Below, one piece after another: positions 1 through 6,414 of a stretch of DNA of 15,101 nucleotides (within the stretch, counting starts at the first letter, position 1; every line of letters starts with the position of its first letter). The notes beneath the pieces are model-generated. The model worked only from the letters and a program-made list of their open reading frames with translations. It was not told the origin of the DNA and ran no database searches. Source of the stretch: DATFYM01 sp035315065 (GTDB taxonomy: Bacteria; Acidobacteriota; Terriglobia; UBA7540); assembly GCA_035315065.1 (NCBI GenBank), contig DATFYM010000211.1:1-15101 (forward strand), read 5' to 3'. A program made the position numbers and the translations under genes.

Positions 1-53
1 ACCATCGCAATTTCCTGGTGGCGCGGGTGCAAATCACATCCGATAATTAACAT
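1..53 (-). CDS. IS110-family transposase, N-terminal fragment (runs off the left edge)
   Basis: Reading leftward from the ATG at 53-51 gives MLIIGCDLHPRHQEIAM before the window ends. This is the typical start of IS110-family (DEDD) transposases: a hydrophobic beta strand followed by the first catalytic Asp in the G-C-D motif. A strong ribosome binding site (AAAGGAG) lies six bases upstream of the ATG and fixes the start. IS110 enzymes cut and join DNA as a circular intermediate guided by a bridge RNA made from a non-coding end of the element. Only 17 codons are visible, so the subgroup and intactness cannot be judged. The family call rests on this short but characteristic stretch. Confidence 0.72.
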   Translation of the reverse strand, partial: MLIIGCDLHPRHQEIAM

Positions 54-56
54 GTT

Positions 57-118
57 CGGCTCCTTTCCCGGCAGCCTTGGTCGTGACCACTACCAAGCTT
101 ACCGGTTGGAAGGAGCCG
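57..118 (-). promoter_or_regulatory. Hairpin that sequesters the transposase ribosome binding site
   Basis: In a minus-strand transcript the ribosome binding site GGAAAGGAG at 68-60 pairs with CTCCTTCC at 115-108. The AUG at 53 lies only three bases beyond the base of the helix. Such hairpins in other insertion sequences block translation from transcripts that read in from outside. The upstream GH44 gene is transcribed in the same direction and would produce exactly such read-through. The pairing is visible in the sequence; the regulatory role is inferred. Confidence 0.45.
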
Positions 119-157
119 ACGCCATTATGGAATCAAGGCGCTTCGCGCATTATGGCG
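57..157 (-). ncRNA. Structured leader of the IS110-type element; candidate bridge RNA segment
   Basis: Two back-to-back stem-loops directly precede the transposase start. The first in the transcript sense pairs 148-157 with 120-129 (10-base arms, one mismatch, 18-base loop that also contains GCGC-TTC-GCGC). The second spans 118 to 57: an outer arm (57-68 with 108-118, one bulged base), an unpaired TT at 106-107, then 68-81 with 92-105 (11 of 14 Watson-Crick plus one G-U) interrupted by a 2x2 internal loop, and a 10-base apical loop. Stems with internal loops in the non-coding end upstream of the recombinase are what IS110-group bridge RNAs look like. Exact ends and the element boundary cannot be set from one side, and guide/target complementarity cannot be tested here. 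Confidence 0.35.
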
Positions 158-189
158 GAGAGACCTGCGGGCAGTTTGCGAAAAGACCC

Positions 190-2277
190 TTACACCTTGG
201 GCACAACGAGGAGGGTGATCGAATGTGCGGGGAAGGTTGTGCTGAGGGTGCTGGTGGTGCTCCCCGTCGCCGGCGGGGTCACCGTCACATCGGGCTGCGC
301 GACGATTCCGGCCAGATTCGCGTTGCTGTAGAGGAAGGCCTTCGCGGGGCCGCTCGGGGCGAGGTTCGCGAGCGAGAGAGTGCTGGTGAGGTCGCCGTAA
401 GTCTTGTTGATCACCACCACGGTCACGGCGTTGTCGGAAGGGCGGAGCGCCCCGTAGACCGAGAGCATACCTTGATTGGCGCTGGTCGAGGCCAGAGAAA
501 TGTCGCCGAATTTCGAGTTCGCTCCGTCGTAGTTGCGGTAGACCTCGAATGCCATCAGGCCGGGGACCTGAGACGCGTCCGGAGGACCCCATAGAGTCGC
601 CAGGTCGAGGCCGTATTCGCCGAAGATGCCAAGAATGTCGGCCTGCGCCAGGGCGCCGTTGATGTGCTCCTGGCCTCCCCAGTTGTACTCCGAGATCGCC
701 GTCTTGGTGCCGGGATAGTTGTCGGCCACCCACTTCTGCATCATCGGAATCACTTGCGGAGCCTGAAGCGGGGGCGAGCAGCTTGAAGTGTAGTTGGAGT
801 CGGTGACGTAGTTGGGTTGAGGGTAATTGGGATCGGTATAGGTGGGATCCCAGAAGACGCGCGTCGAGTTAAGCCGCGCCTGCTGCTCTGCCGTGTCTCC
901 CGCGGTCGCGAGGCCGACGCCCGAGCCGTTATACTCAGCCCCAAAATAGGTGTGCAGGTCCAGGTAATCCAGCAGGCGGGGGGTGTTGTTCGCGGCCGCG
1001 TACGCTGCGAATTGCTGGAGATAGTACTCGATGAGGGGGGTGCCTCCGTGCGCCTTCCGATCGACGGGATTGTCCCAAGGCACATAACAGGGCCCGGTGC
1101 TCCACCCGCTCTCGATGTCCTGCTTCGAATAGAAGAAAGCCCACCAAAAGGAGATCACCGGTCCGGCGACCTCGGCGGTGGGATCGGCAGCCTTGATGGC
1201 CAATGCGGTGGCAATGTCGTTGTTGGTCACCTCGTCGTAGGTGAAGGGCAACGGATGCACGTCGTGGTGGGTCGCGTCCCACCAGTCGGGCTCATTGTCC
1301 AGGTCGTAGATGGCTACGCCGCCGTTCGCCGCCGTACCGAACTTCTGTACCAGAGAAGTCACCCAACTGCCAGTCCACGCGGGACCCTCCGCGATGCTGG
1401 TGATGGTGGGATCGTTTCCCGTGATGTTGCACCCATTTGAATTCGTGCAGCCTTCGACCCCGTCGGGGTACACGCCATTGCCGCAACCCCTGGTGGCGTC
1501 CACATGCTGCTGATTGGGATACTTCGACGCCGGGAACCCGCACGACGTGCTGTCCTTTGCCACCCAGCCGAGCACGGGGACCGTGCCCAGGGTGATGGCC
1601 CCGATCGAGTTGTTGCTTGTGACCAGGTCGTTGAACTCGCCCGTGGGCCCCACGCCGTAGGAGTTGGGTTCGTTTTCGAAGAAATAGTCGGCGGCATCGT
1701 TGCTTACGCCCAGTTGGTAGTTGTAACGGGAGGTATTGTCTCCACCCCAGCGAATGACGGCAGGGTTGGCAGGCCCGTCCACGGAATTGACAAACTGGTA
1801 CGCGTTCATGCCATAGATGTAGGGATTAATGGGATGCGTCTGGTTGCCGGCGTCCACCGTCAGCGCCGGTCCTGCCGCGGCCGCCGCAGGCTGTAGCGTC
1901 ACCGTCGCGGTGCCCATTTTGGTTGCATCGCCAACGGCCGTCGCCGTCACGGCGACCGAGGCGGGCGCGGGGTAAGGAGTCTCGTAAAGCCCCGAGCTAC
2001 TGACGGAGCCCACGCTGCCCGTCCAGTTCGACGGCCCCGCCACCGACCAGTTCACCTCTGTGTTATAGCTGCCCGTCCCGCTCACCGTGGCGCTGAGCTG
2101 CAGAGTCGTGCCGATGGTCGCCGTCGGCGAGCTCGGAGTTACCGATACTCCGGTGATCGCCGGGCCGGCAGGTTCCGTCGGCCCCTGACTCGTGCTGCCT
2201 CCGCCGCACCCTAACGTCATCACGCACAAAGCGGCGCTGGCAACTCCTGCGACCGCACTCCATCGCCTTCCAGCCAT
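190..2277 (-). CDS. Glycoside hydrolase family 44 endoglucanase/xyloglucanase lipoprotein with an Ig-like domain
   Basis: A 695-residue secreted enzyme that should cut beta-1,4-glucan backbones (cellulose derivatives, xyloglucan). The start chosen is ATG 2277-2275, with GGGAGAG six bases upstream; an in-frame extension to 2349 has no such support. Residues 1-23 form a signal peptide ending in TLG-Cys24, a slightly non-canonical lipobox, followed by a Gly/Ser-rich tether. Residues about 40-128 look like a bacterial Ig-like (BIG2) domain. The rest matches GH44: YGMNAYQ, WGGDNTSRYNY, the acid/base Glu329 in DLDNEPDWW, the THHDVHPLPFTYDE stretch, DYLDLHTYFG, and the nucleophile Glu530 in ISEYNWGG. 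The C-terminal end (residues about 590-695) is the usual GH44 beta-sandwich. The reading frame is intact. The IS110 element lies immediately beyond the stop codon, so the native terminator may have been separated from the gene. Confidence 0.9.
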   Translation of the reverse strand: MAGRRWSAVAGVASAALCVMTLGCGGGSTSQGPTEPAGPAITGVSVTPSSPTATIGTTLQLSATVSGTGSYNTEVNWSVAGPSNWTGSVGSVSSSGLYETPYPAPASVAVTATAVGDATKMGTATVTLQPAAAAAGPALTVDAGNQTHPINPYIYGMNAYQFVNSVDGPANPAVIRWGGDNTSRYNYQLGVSNDAADYFFENEPNSYGVGPTGEFNDLVTSNNSIGAITLGTVPVLGWVAKDSTSCGFPASKYPNQQHVDATRGCGNGVYPDGVEGCTNSNGCNITGNDPTITSIAEGPAWTGSWVTSLVQKFGTAANGGVAIYDLDNEPDWWDATHHDVHPLPFTYDEVTNNDIATALAIKAADPTAEVAGPVISFWWAFFYSKQDIESGWSTGPCYVPWDNPVDRKAHGGTPLIEYYLQQFAAYAAANNTPRLLDYLDLHTYFGAEYNGSGVGLATAGDTAEQQARLNSTRVFWDPTYTDPNYPQPNYVTDSNYTSSCSPPLQAPQVIPMMQKWVADNYPGTKTAISEYNWGGQEHINGALAQADILGIFGEYGLDLATLWGPPDASQVPGLMAFEVYRNYDGANSKFGDISLASTSANQGMLSVYGALRPSDNAVTVVVINKTYGDLTSTLSLANLAPSGPAKAFLYSNANLAGIVAQPDVTVTPPATGSTTSTLSTTFPAHSITLLVVPKV

Positions 2278-2583
2278 GTTCAACTCTCCCATCGTCCGGG
2301 AAACCGCCGCCGCTCTCCACCGGAATAGAACGCAACCACGCGCCGGCAACTTACGCGGAGCACTGTAGTCCGCGCTGACGGCCGGAATCGTGGCAGAGTT
2401 GAGCTTCCATTGATGTGACGCCGGTCACGCAGCCAATTTGGCGCGGACGTAGCAACCCAGAAGAAAGCTCACCCTCGACGGAAGCGTTGCGAACCGAGGC
2501 CGTTGGGTGTAGAGTCTTGCTGCTCATAGTAGTGCAGCGCCGGTCGAGCCGGCCGAGATTTCTGGCTTGATGAGGTGAGATCG
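2278..2583. promoter_or_regulatory. Divergent intergenic region between the GH44 and serine hydrolase genes
   Basis: The 306 bases must hold promoters for both divergent genes. A weak plus-strand sigma-70-like pair is visible: TTGCGA at 2487-2492 and TAGAGT at 2510-2515 with a 17-base spacer, about 70 bases before the serine hydrolase start. No clear minus-strand promoter, operator or riboswitch was recognised. The only precise signals are the two ribosome binding sites next to the start codons. Confidence 0.25.
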
Positions 2584-3966
2584 ATGAGAAAACTCTGGCA
2601 AGGATTCGTGGTCTTCGCCGGCTTGGCGTTATCTCTTTGCTTAGTCATCCCATCCGAGACGCGTTCGAATTTCGTCCCTCTGGAGGTCCCCCCGGGTGCG
2701 ACGACGGCAGCCATCGCCGCCTCAGCGAGCGCACCGGGCCCAATCGCTTCGCCCGAAGAGGTGGGCCTCTCGTCGCAGCGTCTGGAGCGTATCGGCGAGA
2801 CCATCCAGAGAAGCATCGACGCGGGGCGCGTCGCCGGCGCCGTAAGCCTGGTGGCCCGCCACGGCAGGATCGCCTATTTCAAGGCATTCGGCATGGCCGA
2901 CCGGGAAGCCAAGAAGCCCATGAGCGCGGACAACATCTTCCGGATCTGCTCCATGAGCAAGCCGATCACGACCGCCGCGGTGATGATGTTGTACGAAGAA
3001 GGCCGCTTCACCCTGAATGAGCCGGTCTCCGACTTCATTCCGGAATTCAAGAACATGAAGGTCCTGGACCCGCCCTTTCCTCAGGACAAGACTTCTCCGC
3101 CCGGTGCCCTGGTCGACGCTAAACGCCCCATCACCATCTTCCACTTGCTCACCCACACGTCGGGGCTGACTTATCCCTGGAATGCCCGGTTAGGCAAAGC
3201 CTATGACGAGGCGAAGCTCGGCACCGGGATCCTCCAGCAGGAAGGGTCCACCGGGGATTCGGTGAAAAAGCTGGCGGCACTTCCGTTGCTGTTTCAGCCG
3301 GGCGATGCCTGGGAGTACAGCTTGTCGGACGACGTGCTCGGCTACCTGGTGGAGAAGGTCTCCGGCATGCCCTTGGACCGGTTCCTGGAGGAGCGGCTCT
3401 TCAAGCCGCTGGGAATGAAAGACACGTACTTCTTCCTGCCCGGCGACAAGGTGGCGCGCCTCGCCACCGCGTACACCTATTATGCTGACAAGGGACTCCA
3501 ACCCTTTGCCGAGGGCAAGGTGATCAAGGAAGGCAATTTTGCCTACTCGGCGGATTATCCGTATCGAGGGCCGAGAACGTACTTTTCCGGCGGAGGCGGC
3601 CTGTGCTCCACGGCGGAAGACTACTACCGGTTCTGCCAGATGATGCTGAACGGCGGGGAGCTGAACGGGACACGCGTCCTGAGCCGGAAGTCGGTGGAAT
3701 TGATGACCCTCAACCACACCCAGGGCAAGACCGATGGGTTCGATTACGGGCTCGGCTTCGGCGTTACCAGCGATTCCAAGTATCTGACTGAACTAGGCTC
3801 GCTGGGCGCGTATTACTGGGGCGGATTCTTCTATACCAGCTTCGTCATCGATCCCAAGGAGGACATGATCGCCATCTTCATGGGACAGCTTCATCCCACG
3901 GGCGACCTGGATGTTGACGGGAAAGCCATCCGACTAGCCTATCAGGCGCTGGACGGTAGTCGATAG
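2584..3966 (+). CDS. Secreted serine hydrolase of the class C beta-lactamase / EstB esterase family
   Basis: A 460-residue protein with a signal peptide (residues 1 to about 24). The start is ATG 2584, with GAGGTGAG just upstream; the in-frame GTG at 2575 lies in that ribosome binding site. The nucleophile motif S-x-x-K is SMSK at 123-126. The second-motif tyrosine is Tyr245 in WEYSLSDDVLGYLVEKVSG, and the family-typical LLTHTSGLTYPW lies at about 188-199. A GLGFGV / YYWGGFFYTSF stretch near the C-terminus supplies the last strand and motif. Family members include carboxylesterases, D-aminopeptidase-like enzymes and beta-lactamases; the sequence does not decide which. The position between two glycan hydrolases would fit an esterase removing acyl groups from plant polysaccharide, but that is inference. 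The stop codon TAG is part of an inverted repeat shared with the convergent GH35 gene. Confidence 0.88.
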   Translation: MRKLWQGFVVFAGLALSLCLVIPSETRSNFVPLEVPPGATTAAIAASASAPGPIASPEEVGLSSQRLERIGETIQRSIDAGRVAGAVSLVARHGRIAYFKAFGMADREAKKPMSADNIFRICSMSKPITTAAVMMLYEEGRFTLNEPVSDFIPEFKNMKVLDPPFPQDKTSPPGALVDAKRPITIFHLLTHTSGLTYPWNARLGKAYDEAKLGTGILQQEGSTGDSVKKLAALPLLFQPGDAWEYSLSDDVLGYLVEKVSGMPLDRFLEERLFKPLGMKDTYFFLPGDKVARLATAYTYYADKGLQPFAEGKVIKEGNFAYSADYPYRGPRTYFSGGGGLCSTAEDYYRFCQMMLNGGELNGTRVLSRKSVELMTLNHTQGKTDGFDYGLGFGVTSDSKYLTELGSLGAYYWGGFFYTSFVIDPKEDMIAIFMGQLHPTGDLDVDGKAIRLAYQALDGSR

Positions 3967-4019
3967 ACGGCAGACGGCAGGAGGGGGAAAGACTTCCTTC
4001 ATGCCGTCTACCGACTACC
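3955..4019. repeat. Inverted repeat of TAGACGG-type units between convergent genes
   Basis: The left arm 3955-3972 and right arm 4002-4019 are reverse complements at 17 of 18 positions, with a 29-base spacer. Further TAGACGG/TACCGTC units flank them (3973-3979, 4016-4026). The left arm contains the stop codon of the serine hydrolase (3964-3966). The GH35 stop (4024-4022) is the TAG of the next unit on the other strand. The hairpin could stop transcription from both sides, but no T tract follows either arm. Confidence 0.75.
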
Positions 4020-4021
4020 GT

Positions 4022-5626
4022 CTACCGATAACGATAAACCACCGCCTTCTCCACGTTGATTCGCTGTGGCGCCACTCTCCAGAATTTGCCTTGATCGTTT
4101 TCATCGCCGTTCAGCCGCCGGCCCGGTATCCAGGTCCCATTGGAAAAGGTTCCCTCTTCGATGTAACCAATGCCGGCATGAGGGGGTCCGGCGCTTTTGG
4201 GCGAGAACAAGACCCGAAATCCGCGGCCAACGCCCAAGAATTCATCGGGACCGGTGGCAATGATGAGCCCGTATCCGGTCTTGGCTTCGTCGCCGAAGAT
4301 TTCATCCAGGCTCACCGCAAGCTGATATCCGTTCATCTCCACGGTAGTCTGGGGATGGTCCTTGTCGAGCAGAAACCCGGCCATCTCTCCCGTGCCTTCG
4401 TGCTTCAGGACGATCGGCGCCACCTGCGCCAAAACCTCATAGCTCTTGCCCAAATCGTTATCCGGGTCCTGCCAGGAATCAATTCCGAAAGGCGAAAACC
4501 CGATCGTATTACGCTCGCCAAGGGCATAGAACACGTTGGCTTCGCCCGCCGCGCCTCCTCTGGTTTCCGGCACCAACATCGGGTTGCCGGCGCGATTGTA
4601 TCGGTCGCACCACTCGGCGAAGTTCGCCGCATAGATGTCGGGCGCGTAGATGTCGATGGCGCCGCCTGCCGCCTTCCAGAGGTCCATCACTTCGGGCAAG
4701 GGGCCCCCACTGGGATACTGGCCGGGGGAAGCCTTGGGACCTGCGAGCCAGGTGTTCACATACATGGGGATCGGATACTCGGCTTTTCCGGCGGCGGCAA
4801 CGTGGTTGACGTATAGACCGTAGTGCCAGGCCATGAAGATCTTGTCGGTCTCGTGACTGGCGCCAAACACCTCCTGCCAGGCGCCGGACGCCTTTGACCC
4901 GGCCGCTTCCCAAACCTGGCGGAACTCCGGAATCAATGTATCTCGATGCTGCTCGAGATAGGCGATCAACTCCTTCGGAACCTGGCCGTCGAATGCCTGG
5001 TTGGCAGCGGGGCTTCGGTCGCGGGAATCTCCCAGAACCCCGACCTCATTCTCCACTTGCATCATCAGGACCGTGTGGGCGTCGCCATCCACCTCGCGGA
5101 TGCGGCGCATGACGGCAGCGAGGGCGCGGGCATCGGCATCCCTGGTTTCCGTGCCCAACGGGCTGAAGATTTCGACCGGATTGCCGTCCTTCTCGATGAC
5201 CCGCGGAAACCGCCCTGTGTCCCGCTTCACCCACACGGGAGCGTAGCTCGACATTCCGTTCTTCCAACTGGCGAGCCAGAGAAAGACGAGGCGCAGATTG
5301 TTTCGCCTCGCATCCTGAATCAAGCCGTCGAGAAGAGTAAAATCGAACTTGCCTTCCTGGGGCTCAACCAGTTCCCAGGAGAGCGGCGTGAGCACGGTAT
5401 TCAACGGGATTGCTGCCAGCCGCGGCCAGATCGGCCGCATGTAATCGAGGCTCGACGAGCTGGAGTTGTGCAGTTCGGCCGCGAGCATCAGAAACGGCTT
5501 ACCGTCCACAATGAGTTCGGTGGCCGTTCCGTGTTTTTCCAGGTGCGGGATGGCTGAACTCTGGGTTTGAAACGCGAAAGCGGGGGAGCAGAGCAACGTG
5601 AGAGCGCTTAAGATCCAAAGTCTCAT
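4022..5626 (-). CDS. GH35 beta-galactosidase-like enzyme with C-terminal DUF5597 region
   Basis: A 534-residue secreted enzyme; the signal peptide ends near AFA-FQ at 19-20. The (beta/alpha)8 GH-A fold is shown by the acid/base Glu194 in MMQVENEVG and the nucleophile Glu354 in MLVPETRGG, with YVNTWLAGP and DIYAPDIYAANFAEW between them. Residues about 370-534 resemble the DUF5597 extension found in bacterial GH35 enzymes of the Cellvibrio xyloglucan-galactosidase type. The probable reaction is removal of terminal beta-galactose from xyloglucan side chains or galactosides. It is transcribed toward the serine hydrolase, with which it shares a convergent end. The ribosome binding site is weak (AGGG, seven bases before the ATG). 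The frame is intact. An alternative would be another GH-A activity, but the paired motifs argue for GH35. Confidence 0.85.
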   Translation of the reverse strand: MRLWILSALTLLCSPAFAFQTQSSAIPHLEKHGTATELIVDGKPFLMLAAELHNSSSSSLDYMRPIWPRLAAIPLNTVLTPLSWELVEPQEGKFDFTLLDGLIQDARRNNLRLVFLWLASWKNGMSSYAPVWVKRDTGRFPRVIEKDGNPVEIFSPLGTETRDADARALAAVMRRIREVDGDAHTVLMMQVENEVGVLGDSRDRSPAANQAFDGQVPKELIAYLEQHRDTLIPEFRQVWEAAGSKASGAWQEVFGASHETDKIFMAWHYGLYVNHVAAAGKAEYPIPMYVNTWLAGPKASPGQYPSGGPLPEVMDLWKAAGGAIDIYAPDIYAANFAEWCDRYNRAGNPMLVPETRGGAAGEANVFYALGERNTIGFSPFGIDSWQDPDNDLGKSYEVLAQVAPIVLKHEGTGEMAGFLLDKDHPQTTVEMNGYQLAVSLDEIFGDEAKTGYGLIIATGPDEFLGVGRGFRVLFSPKSAGPPHAGIGYIEEGTFSNGTWIPGRRLNGDENDQGKFWRVAPQRINVEKAVVYRYR

Positions 5627-5646
5627 GTCAATACCCTATTCGAGGC

Positions 5647-5734
5647 GAAAGTCCAAAGTCCAAAGTCGAAAGTTAAAAGTCAAGAATCACGGGGCCTTCT
5701 TGCACTTTCGACTTTCAACTTTCGACTTTTGACT
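5647..5734. repeat. Inverted heptamer-like array (GAAAGTC units) between divergent genes
   Basis: The left array (5647-5681) consists of AAAGTCC / AAAGTCG / AAAGTTA units. The right array (5703-5734) is the reverse-complement kind. The cores 5662-5681 and 5710-5729 pair at 19 of 20 positions across a 28-base spacer. The structure sits between the divergent starts of GH35 and greA, so it is not an ordinary terminator. It lies directly upstream of the greA promoter candidate. Confidence 0.75.
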
Positions 5735-5738
5735 CGTC

Positions 5739-5767
5739 TTGTGCCTTTGCCCGGTTTCTCTTATCAT
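5739..5767 (+). promoter_or_regulatory. Candidate sigma-70 promoter of greA
   Basis: TTGTGC at 5739-5744 and TATCAT at 5762-5767 are separated by 17 bases and lie 37 bases before the greA ATG. The -10 element matches consensus at five of six positions; the -35 is weak (three of six). No other good pair was seen in this gap. Confidence 0.4.
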
Positions 5768-5804
5768 AGAAGAGGCGCCATTTCCGAATAACGGACGCAT
5801 TCCT

Positions 5805-6272
5805 ATGCCTTCTGACATCGTGAAGAAGCTTCAAGATGAGATACAAGCTTTGGAGCACGAGCTTAACCACGAGCTGCCGAAAGAAATCAAGGTGGCCCGT
5901 GCCCACGGCGACCTGAGTGAGAACGCCGAATTCCAGATGGCCAAGGAGCGCCAGCGATATGTCGCGGCGCGACTGGTCCAGCTCAAGCAGCGGGTCGCCG
6001 ACTTGTCGCTCATCAACATGAACAACATCCCCAAGGACAAGATCGCCTGGGGATCCAAGGTGATTCTCTACGACCTCTCCCGCGACTCCGAGATCGAGTA
6101 CCGCCTGGTGACCACGGAAGAAGCCGACGTGGCCAAGGGGCTGATCTCCACCTCGTCGCCTATTGGCCGCGGCCTCATGGGGAAGCAGCCAGGCGACACG
6201 GTCCGCATCGTCACGCCCAACGGCGCCCGCGAATTCGAGGTTCGGGAAGTAGTCACCATTCACGACCAGTAG
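5805..6272 (+). CDS. greA: Transcription elongation factor GreA
   Basis: A 155-residue protein of normal GreA length. It binds in the secondary channel of RNA polymerase and triggers cleavage of backtracked RNA. The N-terminal coiled coil (residues 1 to about 75) carries the acidic tip in ARAHGDLSENAEFQMAKERQ, with the Asp and Glu that assist metal binding in the polymerase active site. The C-terminal FKBP-like domain (about 80-155) shows GSKVILYDL and SPIGRGLMGKQPGDTVRI, with EFEVREV at the end. The start at ATG 5805 gives the standard MPSDIVKKLQDEI beginning; the in-frame upstream extension to 5739 falls in promoter sequence. It is a monocistronic gene convergent with the flavoprotein gene. 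A second copy of the C-terminal domain occurs in the conflict protein at the right of the window. Confidence 0.95.
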   Translation: MPSDIVKKLQDEIQALEHELNHELPKEIKVARAHGDLSENAEFQMAKERQRYVAARLVQLKQRVADLSLINMNNIPKDKIAWGSKVILYDLSRDSEIEYRLVTTEEADVAKGLISTSSPIGRGLMGKQPGDTVRIVTPNGAREFEVREVVTIHDQ

Positions 6273-6275
6273 CAA

Positions 6276-6414
6276 GTAGGGAACAGGGAACAGGGAATAG
6301 GGAACAGCAGAATGGGTCTGGGTAGCTCTTCCCTGTTCCGCTTTTTCCTGTCCCCTATTCCCTGTTCCCTGCTCCCTATTCCCTGTTCCCTATTCCCTAT
6401 TCCCTGTTCCCTAC
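6276..6414. repeat. Inverted arrays of GGGAACA/GGGAATA heptamers between convergent genes
   Basis: Left array 6276-6307 (four heptamers) and right array about 6329-6414 (about ten reverse-complement heptamers, some degenerate). The terminal 32 bases, 6276-6307 and 6383-6414, pair at 31 of 32 positions. The array begins three bases after the greA stop, and the stop codon of the convergent flavoprotein gene (6413-6411) is the TAG of its last unit. A transcript would fold into a long hairpin, so a role in transcript 3'-end stability is possible. The heptad pattern resembles the short tandem repeats known in filamentous cyanobacteria. Confidence 0.85.

Noticed and set aside
1..190. Transfer RNA or tmRNA gene as the source of the stem-loops
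   Set aside because: No cloverleaf, T-loop GTTCGA motif or CCA end fits the stems, and the position before a transposase start explains them better.
3955..4019. Intrinsic terminator between the serine hydrolase and GH35 genes
   Set aside because: The hairpin is strong but neither side has a T tract, and the 29-base loop is long. It is kept only as an inverted repeat with possible terminator function.
4001..4816. A 271-codon plus-strand open frame opposite the GH35 gene
   Set aside because: It is a mirror frame of a well-supported enzyme, begins inside the inverted repeat and has no ribosome binding site.
6276..6414. CRISPR-like array
   Set aside because: Heptamers follow directly on each other with no unique spacers, and no cas gene is nearby.
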